Assembly: GCA_022606425.2 (NCBI GenBank)
Contig: JAHDVF020001312.1
Location: 124,001 to 188,000, forward strand
Length of the DNA: 64,000 bases
Origin: Lepidostoma basale
Taxonomy: Eukaryota > Arthropoda > Insecta > Trichoptera > Lepidostomatidae
Reading direction: 5' to 3'
The position numbers were made by a program, and so were the translations under genes. A model generated the notes under the pieces. The model did no database searches. It saw only the letters and a list, made by a program, of their open reading frames with translations, and had not been told where the DNA came from. Positions 40,830 through 49,852 of the stretch are shown piece after piece. Numbering within the stretch: the first letter of the stretch is position 1; the number at the start of each line of letters is the position of its first letter.

Positions 40830-40872
40830 ATATCACTGAAGAAGGACCGGTTGTTCGAAACATGTCTGATAT
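40830..40872 (+). ncRNA. HH2 hammerhead-like ribozyme motif, complete
   Basis: The most complete motif in the window. Stem I ATATCA (40830-40835) pairs with TGATAT (40867-40872), six base pairs. Core CTGAAGA (40836-40842), extra A (40843), stem II GGAC-CGGTT-GTTC (40844-40856), GAAA (40857-40860), C, AT, GTC with cleavage predicted after 40866. ACATGT is a palindrome, giving either a two-base-pair stem III or an intermolecular one. Confidence 0.65.
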
Positions 40873-41255
40873 GTTATTTATTATTTTTTAATTTAAGTGT
40901 TGTATATACAAAGTATATAAAAAAAGAAAAAGACAAATAAAACATCTACAACACAAAGTATGGCAAACATAGAAGAAAGATCTATTTTTGGTTTAACCTC
41001 TCAAATAAATGCGATTTTCATACAATAAAAACGGACCGAACATTCCGAAACACCCAAAAATTTAGAATTTTATCCAGCTGCATTTTTCTTCGCATGAAAG
41101 TCGACATTTTTAGGAGCGATAAAACAAATGTTGTTGTGATAATGATAAACATTTGTGAAATGCTTACTAATAAAAAATGGACGCCAGATTTAAAAGCTTG
41201 AAGCAGCCAAAGCCCTTTGTTATAAAATGGACCGAAGTTTCCGAAACATCTAATA

Positions 41256-42255
41256 TATTTGTGATGTCCTTTTGTGTGACTGTATCACGTGAGTTCTCAT
41301 TTTAACCAATTAAAGTGACCAAAACAAATGTACCACGAGCGAAATGCGGGTTATACGTAAATAAATCTTTAAAAAGGTTATTTATGACGCGTCTCTGAGC
41401 AGATATTAAACCTTATCGCGCGGCAAACAAAGCGTGCATGTCACTTTAAAACAATTTAAATTTTATTTCTTGGTTTTGTATAAAATTTCACACATAAACA
41501 TCCTCCGCCCTCGGAAATCGCCGAGTTTAGTGAATATGGCATAACTTCGCGTTATGGCGTTTTTATATATGGCCATAAAACGAAACCAGGCCTCGAAAAT
41601 TACCGAAGCTCAATTTTTGTAAGGGAAAGCGAGGAATTATTTAGCAGCAGGCGTAAGTCCTGCCGGCTTACTTCATTGAAGTGTAAATGGAGGTCCATGG
41701 ACCAAAACAACCGATCATAAAAGCAGATATCAAGCAATTTACTCTGCGTTATTCCATTCGCATTAAACTTAATACGTACGCCAGTATCCTGGCGTATCAG
41801 CCGTTAAAATGTTTATCCGTCTACGGCTTGACTCTCGTAAACGAATTTCGCTAAATTAAATGAAGAAAATTTCTCTCGATTTTCCTCTAACACTCTTCAG
41901 ACAAATGTGGAGTTCAGGAAACGTAATATAATAATGGTTTTACTTGTTTTTTCTGTCCTTTTTTTAAATAACGAACGCCGTCATACCGTCTTGATAGTAG
42001 AGAAATTTCATACAGCTTCTGTAATTTGAAAGCATAATGTTACAATAAAAAAATTGTTCAGATTTTTTTTTTAAATCTCTTAAATTTTGTGATAAGTATA
42101 AAAACTCTTCTAAAAATACGATTTAAAACATCTTTAGTTTAATTACAGATGTTATCTTAAGTAAAAAAAAAATACTGTGTATTACTTTAAAAAAAATTCT
42201 GACAACACTGACTACATTTTTTTGTAGAATGATTCTTATTTTTTAATACGTTAGT
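41256..42255. other. No recognised gene
   Basis: One of the longest stretches without a recognised repeat, of more ordinary composition at 41280-41900. No open frame of note. It may be unique host DNA. Confidence 0.35.
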
Positions 42256-42257
42256 AT

Positions 42258-42508
42258 GCAATAACTCACTAACCATCACGCCGTTTCACTGGAGGGATAG
42301 GCAAAAAAAATGGACCGTCACACTGTTCTATCCTGACATACTTCTCTCGATTCCTCTACATTCATACATCGTGTCATGCACGCGCGTCGATTTCTCAGAC
42401 TTCTCGCGTGACCGACATTTAAGTTATGATTGATGTGATCGTGCCACGTTTTCTTCGGCCTTTCTTTCTTCCTTCTTTCGCCAGTTCCATATTTCACTTC
42501 CATACATT
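42258..42508 (-). pseudogene. RTE-A LINE, 3' fragment with internal deletion
   Basis: Minus strand: degraded tail, hairpin, WRS-like end, CMNVEESREVCQDR, ACMTRCMNV, SLRNRRACM and KKTWHDHINHNLNVGHARS, then a jump to the EVKYGTGERRK segment. The region between is deleted, as at 15955-16250. Confidence 0.75.
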
Positions 42509-42799
42509 CACAATTTACTGATTTAAAATATTTTAATAACAGGACCAAAAACCTTCTCAGGTAGTAACTACAGGAATGAACAAATAAATTAATATTTATA
42601 GTTTTGAAGACAAATTTATGTGAGGAATAAGTCAAAGACGCTTCAGAAGGGATATTACATCGCATGGAAGGTATGAAACTTGCAAAAATTATTAAAACTG
42701 AAAACTACAGCAGCAAGAGTGACGTCATCACCCCAGGACAATTTACCGCCACAAACAGATCACACGATTTACAACAAGAGGAATAAGAAGAAAAGTAAG

Positions 42800-43095
42800 A
42801 AAATATGATGTCCTTTCTCTTCTATTTGTCTTTTTCTTTTTATATACGAGTACTTTGTATACACTCGTACAACACTTACTTAAAAAAAAAATTAATTACA
42901 TATTAGACATGTGTTGTATATACAAAGTACCTATATAAAAAGAAACACTGAGGAAGGACAAGTTGTCCGAAACATGTCTGATATGTAATTTTACATTTTT
43001 TTAAAGTTAGTGTTGTATATAAAAAGTATATAAAAAGAAATAGATAAATAATACATCTACAACACAAAGTATGGAGAACAAAGAAGAAAATCTTT
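42800..43095. repeat. HH2 unit
   Basis: Left end CTTCTATTTGTCTTTTTCTT and GTATACACTCGTACAACACT (minus orientation); right end TAGATAAATAATACATCTAC and AACACAAAGTATGGAGAACA. The motif is at 42944-42984. The minus-strand arm retains only ATTAGACATGTG. Confidence 0.6.
42944..42984 (+). ncRNA. HH2 hammerhead-like motif
   Basis: Core CTGAGGA (42948-42954) fits CUGANGA exactly. Extra A, perfect stem II GGAC-AAGTT-GTCC (42956-42968), GAAA, C, AT, GTC (to 42978). Stem I has only two base pairs (CA/TG), weaker than in the 40.8 kb copy. Confidence 0.6.
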
Positions 43096-43215
43096 TCTCT
43101 TCATTTCTAATTCCATCACGCCTTAGGTAAGCGATATAATTTTTCGCATGAAATAAAACAGAATGTCTAAAAACTTCGTATGATTCGAACATCTTCACTT
43201 CTCACTCGTATACCT

Positions 43216-43545
43216 CATGATTGAAAGTAATGTCCATCGAGTAAACTATTAACCATGGCACGCCAGGCGCTCCTGTCACACGTCAGTCTCCAGGCCGCAG
43301 CAAATGGCTTGGTGGTCGGCCTTGTGGTCTTCTCCGGGCTATGTGCCCGAAATACATTAACACCATCAGAGAACACATCCGCGAGAGTCTTGCCCTGATA
43401 CCCAGTTGCTCAATGATTGACTTTTTTATTATTATTGCCGTCCAGGTTATACGCAGCATTCCCCAACAGCACCACATCTCAAAAGCCTCAATCTTGGACC
43501 TCTCCAATGTTCGCAAAGTCCATGATTCGTATTTGTTACTTATTA
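43216..43545 (-). pseudogene. LINE-D (RTE-like), 3' fragment
   Basis: Minus strand: RTLERSKIEAFEMWCCWGML, RITWTA, SIIEQLGIRARL and LMVLMYFGHIARRRP, then a GRPP segment. It is like LINE-C in layout (K-EAFEMW, FGH) but a separate lineage. The region after GRPP is short and lacks a clear tail. Confidence 0.7.
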
Positions 43546-43659
43546 ATCTTAGAAATTCCAGTGTTAATGCGTTTTAACCTTCAATAAAGTAATTACTTAT
43601 TAATTTTTTTTTTTTTTTTGTATACAAATACTTGTAGACAAATACTGGACTGGAATACT

Positions 43660-44160
43660 GGACTATATTTTTAAGGATTAATTGTATCTCAAAAGAGACA
43701 AAGATGTAAATTATTTGGAAACAGAATATGGTAGTCAAGGCGTTTACAGGACTTATGACCTGTCATTGGTTGGGTTGAGCGATCACTTTATGTTTACAAC
43801 ATTCCCCATTCCGCCCTTCTTACGACACCACATTTGACAAATTTTTGGAACTTGTATATATGCAACTATTTTTTTAATAACTTGGCATTGTTGTACACTA
43901 GCGCCATCTATTAATATAATGTACAAAAATGCAAAGTTATTTAAAAAATAGTAGCATATATACAAGTTCCAAAAAGTTGTCAAATGTGGTGTCGTAAGAA
44001 GGGCGGAATGGGGAATGTTGTTAACATAAAGCGATCGCTTAACCCAACCAATGACAGGTCATAAGTCCTGTAAATGCCTCAACTACCATATTCTGTTTCC
44101 AAATAATTTACATCTTCGTGTCTATTGAGATACAATTAATCCTTTAAAAACTTATTAATT
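43660..44160. mobile_element. Family M element, subtype B, complete
   Basis: Both arms are well preserved. Left: TTTAAGGATTAATTG, TATCTCAAAAGAGACAAAGA, GGTAGTCAAGGCGTTTACAG, GACTTATGACCTGTCATTGG, CATTCCGCCCTTCTTACGAC. Right: the complement (43975-44150). The arms extend about 190 bp with a short centre near CACTAGCGCCATCTATTAAT. It would form a very long hairpin. TTTAA sits at both outer edges, so a TTAA-like target is possible but not proven. Confidence 0.7.
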
Positions 44161-44584
44161 TGATAATCGTTAAGGGTATTATTTCGTTTATATTCTATCA
44201 TCATATTCATTACTGAATCAAAGTAATAAATAAGTGAAAAGTTTTGAGTTATTTACATTTCACAGCAGAATATTACATTAAGACAAACAGAGATGCTTCA
44301 ACAAATAACGTGACATGACACTGACAAATAATATAACATATTGTGAAACAATTTCGTCTTCTCAGAGGTATTCTTCCATGAGTAAGTCGAGTCGAAATTT
44401 GTGTTCTACATCTTGATATTTCATATATAAGGCTTCTGCGTAATAAGGATCTTAACATTACATGTATAGAAAATTATTTCTTAGAATAAAATATATTATG
44501 TAAGATATGTTGCTTTAGTAATATCGCTATATAATGTCAACATACTTCTTATTATGTAATTTCCACAAATATTTAATCGTTTAA

Positions 44585-45360
44585 CCCTTAACGTACCGTG
44601 TTCAAAACAAAACGCTCGCTCTCATGTGGTCAATTCAATTTACCGCTAACTTTATCTAAATATCAAGCATATGACTCGATGAATCAAAATTTAATTTATG
44701 TCATCTTGTAGGGAATTTCATTAGAAATAGATCGATATCTATAACAGACATGAATTATTTGAAAAACATATCATTATTATTTTTTTTCTGGAACCATGCG
44801 ATTTCTGATATAGAATGCGAGACAGCATATGATCAACTGACACCAAGTATGAACTTGTCTCGCCCCGCCGCGCCGTGGTGCTATAATTTTACGTATGATA
44901 AAGGCACCTAGGCAAAATGTATACTACGTTCAAGACAACGAGTACGTATTAATATTTGTCCCTTTTGGTAAAGTGTTAATATTTTCACAGTTCTGATATT
45001 ATTAAGTTGCGTGCTGCGTTTCCGTCCACAGTCGGTATTATTACGTACCTTTGAGAAAAGTCCAAACATATAATTTATAATACGTTCAAAACAGCGAGTA
45101 AGTATTTGTCACTTTTGATAAAGTTGTAAATATTAGCAAAACAAATTCTACCTTAACACGAATGAAGGCGGGGGCAGTCTTAAAAAATATTTTTTTTTGG
45201 GATGAAGGAAGTAATTTTTTGCTTTTTTTTATTACGACATATTGAGAACACTTCAATGGAGGATTAAATTTTTTTTTATAATATTATGGTCCATAGGTTT
45301 TAAGAAAATCAACTTTAAATTGGCAGTGGAAACTCAATTGACCACATGGCAACGCGACGG
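44585..45360. mobile_element. Possible TTAA-flanked non-autonomous element
   Basis: TTAA lies at 44581-44584 and 45361-45364. A 20-bp block (ATGTGGTCAATTSARTTT) is inverted near each end but sits about 30 bp from the left edge and 13 bp from the right. Such asymmetric subterminal repeats are known in piggyBac. The outermost bases (CCCTTAACG; CCGTCGCG) agree only partly. Inside, TCAAGACAACGAGTACGTAT and TCAAAACAGCGAGTAAGTAT form a direct repeat. No coding region. Confidence 0.45.
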
Positions 45361-45394
45361 TTAAATTTAAATTTTCATATTTTTTTCCACTTTC

Positions 45395-45590
45395 CAGTTT
45401 ATTTATCTAAACGTGTTTCGAAGGCTTAACGCCTTCTTTATCGGTAAAACGATATAAACTGATGAAGGTGTAAAACTTTCGACACATCGACAAAAATTAA
45501 CTAAGATGGAAAAAATGAAAGTGTTTTAATTCATAAAAGAATCGTTATTATGGAATTTCACAGTGTTCAAGCTTTTGTGTTTATTTCAAA
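45395..45590. repeat. HH6 inverted pair
   Basis: Minus-strand arm at about 45410-45455 (CGTGTTTCGAAGGCTTAACG) and plus-strand arm at 45460-45500 (AACTGATGAAGGTGTAAAAC, TTTCGACACATCGAC). The right end carries TGGAATTTCACAGTGTTCAA. Cores are partly kept (CTGATGA in the plus copy), but GAAAC has become GACAC. Confidence 0.5.
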
Positions 45591-45639
45591 TATATTGGCG
45601 TTGAGGTTCGCAACTCTGCATAAACTAAAAAATAAAAAT

Positions 45640-45872
45640 GGATCACTTAGATGATTTGGACATATAGGACGAATGAATAAGATAAGGGTGATTCGAATGT
45701 TGTACACAAGCAGTGTGCAGAAAAAGTCGATGATGGCTGAGAAAAACATGGTATGACCAAATGAATCAATTACTAAGAGGCGGTCATATTAAAAGTAAAA
45801 AAAAATTCACAAGCATGCATTTTAAGATACATTAACATAGAGAAACCTTGAAAGGTATATCAAATGTATATT
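45640..45872 (+). pseudogene. RTE-A LINE fragment
   Basis: NGSLRWFGHIGRMNKIRVI, KTWYDQMNQLLRGGHIKSK-like pieces with frameshifts. No hairpin or tail. A short GAGGTTCGCAACTCTGCAT at 45602-45620 just before it is a SINE-B scrap. Confidence 0.65.
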
Positions 45873-45884
45873 CGCCTGATCTAT

Positions 45885-46161
45885 AAACTGTATCTTTAAT
45901 GTTTATTTTTTTTAATAATCGAGTACTTAGTATACAACACTCACTGTATCAAAAAATAATAATAATTCCAAAAATGTTTCGGACTGACAATCATCATTAT
46001 GATATTGTATAAATATAAATATTTAATGTAATAAAATAAAAATTAACAAACGTGTTCAGTTTTAACAGGCGTTAAAATGATTTATTTTGAAACGTTTATG
46101 GTTTTGTTATAACAAATAATATGAATAAATTTAAAGTTCTTATTGGGGTTCAGGTATTAAC
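45885..46161 (-). repeat. Penelope-like 3' region with decayed HH2 motif
   Basis: Minus strand, immediately downstream of the GIY-YIG reading frames. Contains the complement of CAGTTTTAACAGGCGTTAAA (compare 40.73 kb), then ATATCATAATGATGATTGTC, AGTCCGAAACATTTTTGG in the position of the HH2 motif, then GTTGTATACTAAGTACTCGA like the HH2 outer arm. Core and palindrome are decayed. Confidence 0.6.
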
Positions 46162-46510
46162 TTACAACAAAGGAAATAAATCAATGTGTGGCTCGGACAT
46201 TAAATTTATTTGATTATTTATAAGATTTTCATTATTTTCAATTGCTTTTTTAATTTCAAAAATTTCGAGATTATTCAAAGTTATATTTCTATTATTAACT
46301 TTCAACGCCATTATCTTTATTAAATTTGATCTTTTTCAATGAAATGGTTTGTGAATTCAAAAAAGTTATTATTATAGAAAATCTGATGTGCTATTTTATT
46401 CTTAATTTAAAATTACGCCTTGTTCTACCTATATAAAAATATAAGCAATCATTGCATTTCAGTTTATAAACTCCCGATTGAGAAAATGTATCTTCTTTGT
46501 CTTTATTATT
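46162..46510 (-). pseudogene. Penelope-like element, GIY-YIG endonuclease domain
   Basis: Minus strand, three frames. Frame 1: SQSGVYKLKCNDCLYFYIGR then TRRNFKLRIK and a stop where glutamate is usual (KEH). Frame 2: FYNNNFFEFTNHFIEKD. Frame 3: ITLNNLEIFEIKKAIEN, LINNQINL and PHIDLFPLL, stop (46162-46164). Order and residues fit the endonuclease of Penelope-like retroelements: G-V-Y and Y-I-G, CxxC before it, the R-x-x-R helix, the (A/T)NH-IE box, and N-LE-FEI near the end. The reverse transcriptase that should precede it is replaced by an RTE-A copy. Not functional. Confidence 0.75.
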
Positions 46511-46862
46511 ATTTTATAACTAACTAACTAACCATCACACCGTCTCCCCGAATGGGTAGGCAGAAAGAATGGACTGCCACACTTTTCTTTCCTGACACAT
46601 TTCTCTCGCTTCCTCAACATTCATACATCGTGTCATGCACGCGCGTCGATTTCTCTGACTCCTCACATGGCCGACATTCAATATTTGATTTATTTGATCG
46701 TGCCACGTTTTCCTCGGTCTTCCTCTATTTCTGGTTCCATTTACATCGTTAACATATAATTTTTTTACCATTCTTTCTTTATTCATTCTTTCCATATGTC
46801 TTAACCATCTTAATGATCCTTTCATTATTTTGTTCATAACACCATTATTCGCACCGCATTAT
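46505..46862 (-). pseudogene. RTE-A LINE, intact C-terminal frame
   Basis: Minus-strand frame 46535-46837 (100 codons): MNKIMKGSLRWLRHMERMNK, VNDVNGTRNRGRPRKTWHDQ, GHVRSQRNRRACMTRCMN and ILSAYPFGETV. Very close to 30898-31258. The tail AACTAACTAACTAACC abuts the Penelope-like remnant. Confidence 0.85.
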
Positions 46863-47890
46863 TATTTTATTAATTTACCTAAATTATTATTTGTATAAAA
46901 CGCTGTGACTTTAATCTTTAACTTGTATAAAAGCTTAAAGAACTCTTATTATTATATGTCTACATACCATCGTACTCAAACTAGATTGTAAAGTATTATA
47001 TATCCCTTCTGTATTGACGTCCCACGATAGCTGTGTCCTTTAATTTTCTTGTGGTTCAATTAAGTAATTATCTTCAAAGGAAGAAAGAGAAAATTTACGT
47101 AAGGAAAACGCTTCTCGGAAAATTCTCGCTCGTGTATTACAGTGGGTTTGAACCAATTTAATAACTCTTTGATATTTTCCTACACAATTAATTCAGTTGG
47201 TACTCGGAGCTCCCTTTGATCTCAAGTATTTAGCAGTGTGGTTATATTCAATGTAGAAAGCTCCGCAGTTATTTTAACCCAAAAATAATAAGTTGGTATT
47301 ATTATAAGAGTGAAAAGAGAAAAAAGAGTTTTTTTATAATCGTGATTGTTTGATGAAACGTTATAAAAAAATCATAATCAAAGATCACGGTTTCACATTC
47401 TTTTTAATTGTTGTTTTAGGATAATCATAAAAGTACAAGTAATAAAATTATTTGTTTCTGACACTTCAGCCCTTCATAAGTGTATTTTGAATACAAAATA
47501 AATTAATTAATAAGGCGCAGCCTACCTTATGGACCAATAACTATAACATGTTATAGTTAAAATATATATATTATTCGTGTTTCAAATAAAATTAAATAAA
47601 AACACTGCACTTTGTTTTTATTTGATTTTATTTTAAATACAAATAATAATAATAAAAAATTAATGTCTTACCTCATACGAAAAAAAAAATGTATTTAAAT
47701 TCAGTCATAATTAAAACAAATATACCAATTTTTCAAACGTTATATATAAATGTGTCAGCTATAATAAAATTTAAAATCCATTGTATTGAATGTGAATGTT
47801 CTTGAATACTTGTAATACCAATATTTAAATTCAGTAAATTTTACAAAAATATTTAAAGATTATTTTTGTATAGAATCATGTTTAGCACCC
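46863..47890. other. No recognised gene
   Basis: AT-rich; includes a small palindrome near 47590-47640. No coding or repeat family assigned. Possibly unique host sequence at 46.95-47.3 kb. Confidence 0.35.
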
Positions 47891-47895
47891 CTGAT

Positions 47896-47917
47896 ATGTA
47901 TATATATATATATATAA
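47896..47917. repeat. (TA)n microsatellite
   Basis: Run of alternating TA before an HH5 unit. Confidence 0.85.
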
Positions 47918-47924
47918 AGGACTC

Positions 47925-48050
47925 GGTTTGCAATAGTGTCACCAGTCTGTCGATACCAGCAAGCCTGGCGAAACCAATCGCTGTAAAAATAAAGACAATA
48001 GTGGAAGTAGTAAAAAAACGTCGTTTTATTTAATTATTATATTTAAACAA
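47925..48050 (+). repeat. HH5 unit, single arm with hammerhead-like motif
   Basis: Stem I CAGT/GCTG, core CTGTCGA (47947-47953), extra T, stem II ACCAG..CTGG (one mismatch), GAAA, and ACCAATC where ACCGGTC is expected. It then follows the HH5 right arm (AATAAAGACAATAGTGGAAG, TCGTTTTATTTAATTATT) to the family end. Confidence 0.5.
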
Positions 48051-48268
48051 TTTTATTTTTTTCTCCTTCCTTTTTTTCTCAATTCCCCGCCACTCTGACT
48101 TCACATTTTTGTGTTTATTTGTACCTAATTACATTTATTTGCATTTCCTAAAAAAATGCTGTGCTATTTCAAAGGTAAAAAAATATGATTATCCCTTTCT
48201 CTCTCGCACCCCCTCCTCTGATTTCACCACCGTTTATTTACATTTTTGTGTTTTAGTTTTTTGTTAAC

Positions 48269-48308
48269 TGCCCTGATGATGCCTGGGTCCAAGCGAAACT
48301 AGTTGGCA
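48269..48308 (+). ncRNA. HH3 hammerhead-like motif
   Basis: Stem I TGCC (48269-48272) with GGCA (48305-48308); exact core CTGATGA (48273-48279); extra T; stem II GCCTGG-GT-CCAAGC with one mismatch; GAAA; palindrome ACTAGT ending in GTT, a permitted NUH triplet. All elements are present. It is related to 4.8 kb by the GGTCCAAGC stem. Confidence 0.6.
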
Positions 48309-48369
48309 TCAATAACCATACAATGGTTAAACACAAAGCTTTTATTTTTTTAAGTGAGTGCTTCATATG

Positions 48370-48485
48370 AAAATAAAATAAAAAAATTATGTATGAGTTT
48401 TTATTTAATTTTTTTTTTATAAATTTATAACAATTATTATTATATTATTAAAAAATGGCACATTAGATGTCATTGTAATAATATT
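48370..48485. other. AT-rich spacer
   Basis: Nothing recognised. Confidence 0.3.
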
Positions 48486-48489
48486 TTTC

Positions 48490-48566
48490 CTACCATCGCC
48501 GGGATTCAAACCAGGGACCTTCGGTATGGCAGTCAGAGCTCTTGCCACTCTGCCACGAAAGTCGTC
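48490..48566 (-). mobile_element. SINE-T head only
   Basis: Minus strand: A box TGGCAGAGTGG and B box GGTTTGAATCCC, with the start CGACTTTCG. The body is absent. It is diverged from other copies at several box positions. Confidence 0.65.
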
Positions 48567-49067
48567 AAATTTTAAAAGTACGTATTAATTTCGTTTTTAA
48601 AAGTACATTCCTCCCAGCACACTATATAACAATGTTTCACTTCCAACCCTAAATATAATAATAATAGTCGATCTTATCAGATAATAATAGATGATGTATT
48701 CAGATAATAACAGATGATTTTATCAAATAATAACAGGTGATCCGTAAAAGGTTAAAGAGCTAAATGGGTACTCGCAGGGTAACCCCACGCGGCGCCCTCA
48801 TTACCGAAGCGGCTGGACTTATGGCTCCTTTCAGGAAAAAGCTTTCGGAAAAATAATATCCCACTGCACCTGGTCACACTGGGGGTTATTCCTTAGATAA
48901 AAATGGTGGTGAAAAATAGTTTCCTCTCATTTAAAATTGTAAAAATAATTTTCTCATAATTTTAACTAGATTGCATATCTTATATTTATTCTATTTTAAT
49001 ACTTTTAATATTAATTTTAATACTTTATTTGATAACATTTTGAAGTTCTTGCTGGAGTTGAATTGTT
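48567..49067. other. No recognised gene
   Basis: Contains an imperfect repeat of CAGATAATAACAGATGATTT (48675-48745) and a GC-richer patch (48775-48900) with no coding signature. Confidence 0.35.
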
Positions 49068-49571
49068 TTAAGGGGGTTCACCCATTTGACGGCCTGTTTT
49101 TTAAGCATTTTTAGGGATTTTTTTTTGACGACCAGTGAAAAGATATAACTTTCAGTTTTTTATCATTTATTTGTATGTACTTTAAGGGTACATATAATTA
49201 TTTAGCCAAAAATATCCAATAGAACGTGAGTTATAGCGCTCTGAACACACCCGCCTCGAAAAAATGGACGCTCACTTCCTCCACGATTCCGGCTGATTGG
49301 CTTATCTGAAATGAAAAAAATTAACGGCGTTTTAATCTGTAACCTTAAATGCACAGAACGAACTACACTCAATTGAAAATACGAAAAATCCAATTTTTGG
49401 TAGACCCTTGAAGAAAAAAAATCGAATTTTATATTTTTTTAATATGTTTTTGTTATAAAAAAATATAAATATTAAGAATTTTGAAATGATCGTAGTTCAT
49501 TCTGTGCGTCTATATGTGCTGAGTCTACGGTCATTCGGTCAAACCGTTCTTGAGATATGATGGAGGAATGT

Positions 49572-49635
49572 TTGAAACTATAACTATTTGAAACTATAAC
49601 TATTTGAAACTATATAACTATTTGAAACTATAAAA
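49572..49635. repeat. Tandem repeat (TTTGAAACTATAACTA)n
   Basis: Four imperfect copies of a 16-17 bp unit, inside the TTAA-flanked element. Confidence 0.85.
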
Positions 49636-49852
49636 ATCTTAACTTACCTTCAATCGGCGATTCCTGGTCCATAGAGTATTCCTTTCTCTTCCTCTTGTAA
49701 TTTTTCAAAGCAGATTGTTTAGCTCTTGTATCAATTCTTTCTTGTTTAACCCCATCATTCGGTTGCCGCTCAGAGCGCGAAATGCGCGTTTCATCTCGTT
49801 TCTGTACATAAGTATGCGCTTCGCGGCCAAAAGGGCATCCCATAGTCGTCAC
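49628..49852 (-). pseudogene. Transposase C-terminal remnant
   Basis: 74 codons, rich in Lys and Arg, ending EGKLRFL. No catalytic residues are recognisable. The open frame may survive by chance, as upstream frames are broken. Confidence 0.5.

Larger units (their letters stand above)
40566..40978. mobile_element. HH2 fold-back element with 11-bp target duplication
   Basis: GATCTATTTTT flanks it (40555-40565 and 40979-40989) inside the mariner 3' region. The unit is an inverted pair: TTTGTCTTTTTCTA on the left and its complement on the right, with hammerhead-like motifs on the minus strand (40633-40674) and plus strand (40830-40872). The middle contains CAGTTTTGACAGATGTTA, also found next to the Penelope-like coding remnant at 46.06 kb. 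The right-hand tail ACATCTACAACACAAAGTAT is shared with 43.05 kb. Confidence 0.75.
39392..41253 (+). mobile_element. Composite mariner element
   Basis: Bounded by TA on both sides (39390-39391 and 41254-41255). The left end is TCAGGTGTTTCGGAAAGTTC. An internal 3' end is at about 41026-41052 (GGACCGAACATTCCGAAACA). Beyond it, 41060-41253 is a second 5' end in inverted orientation: the GTCGACTTTC start-codon region and the left-end sequence, read on the minus strand. Both outer ends are therefore 5' ends. A 413-bp HH2 unit interrupts the 3' region. Confidence 0.7.
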
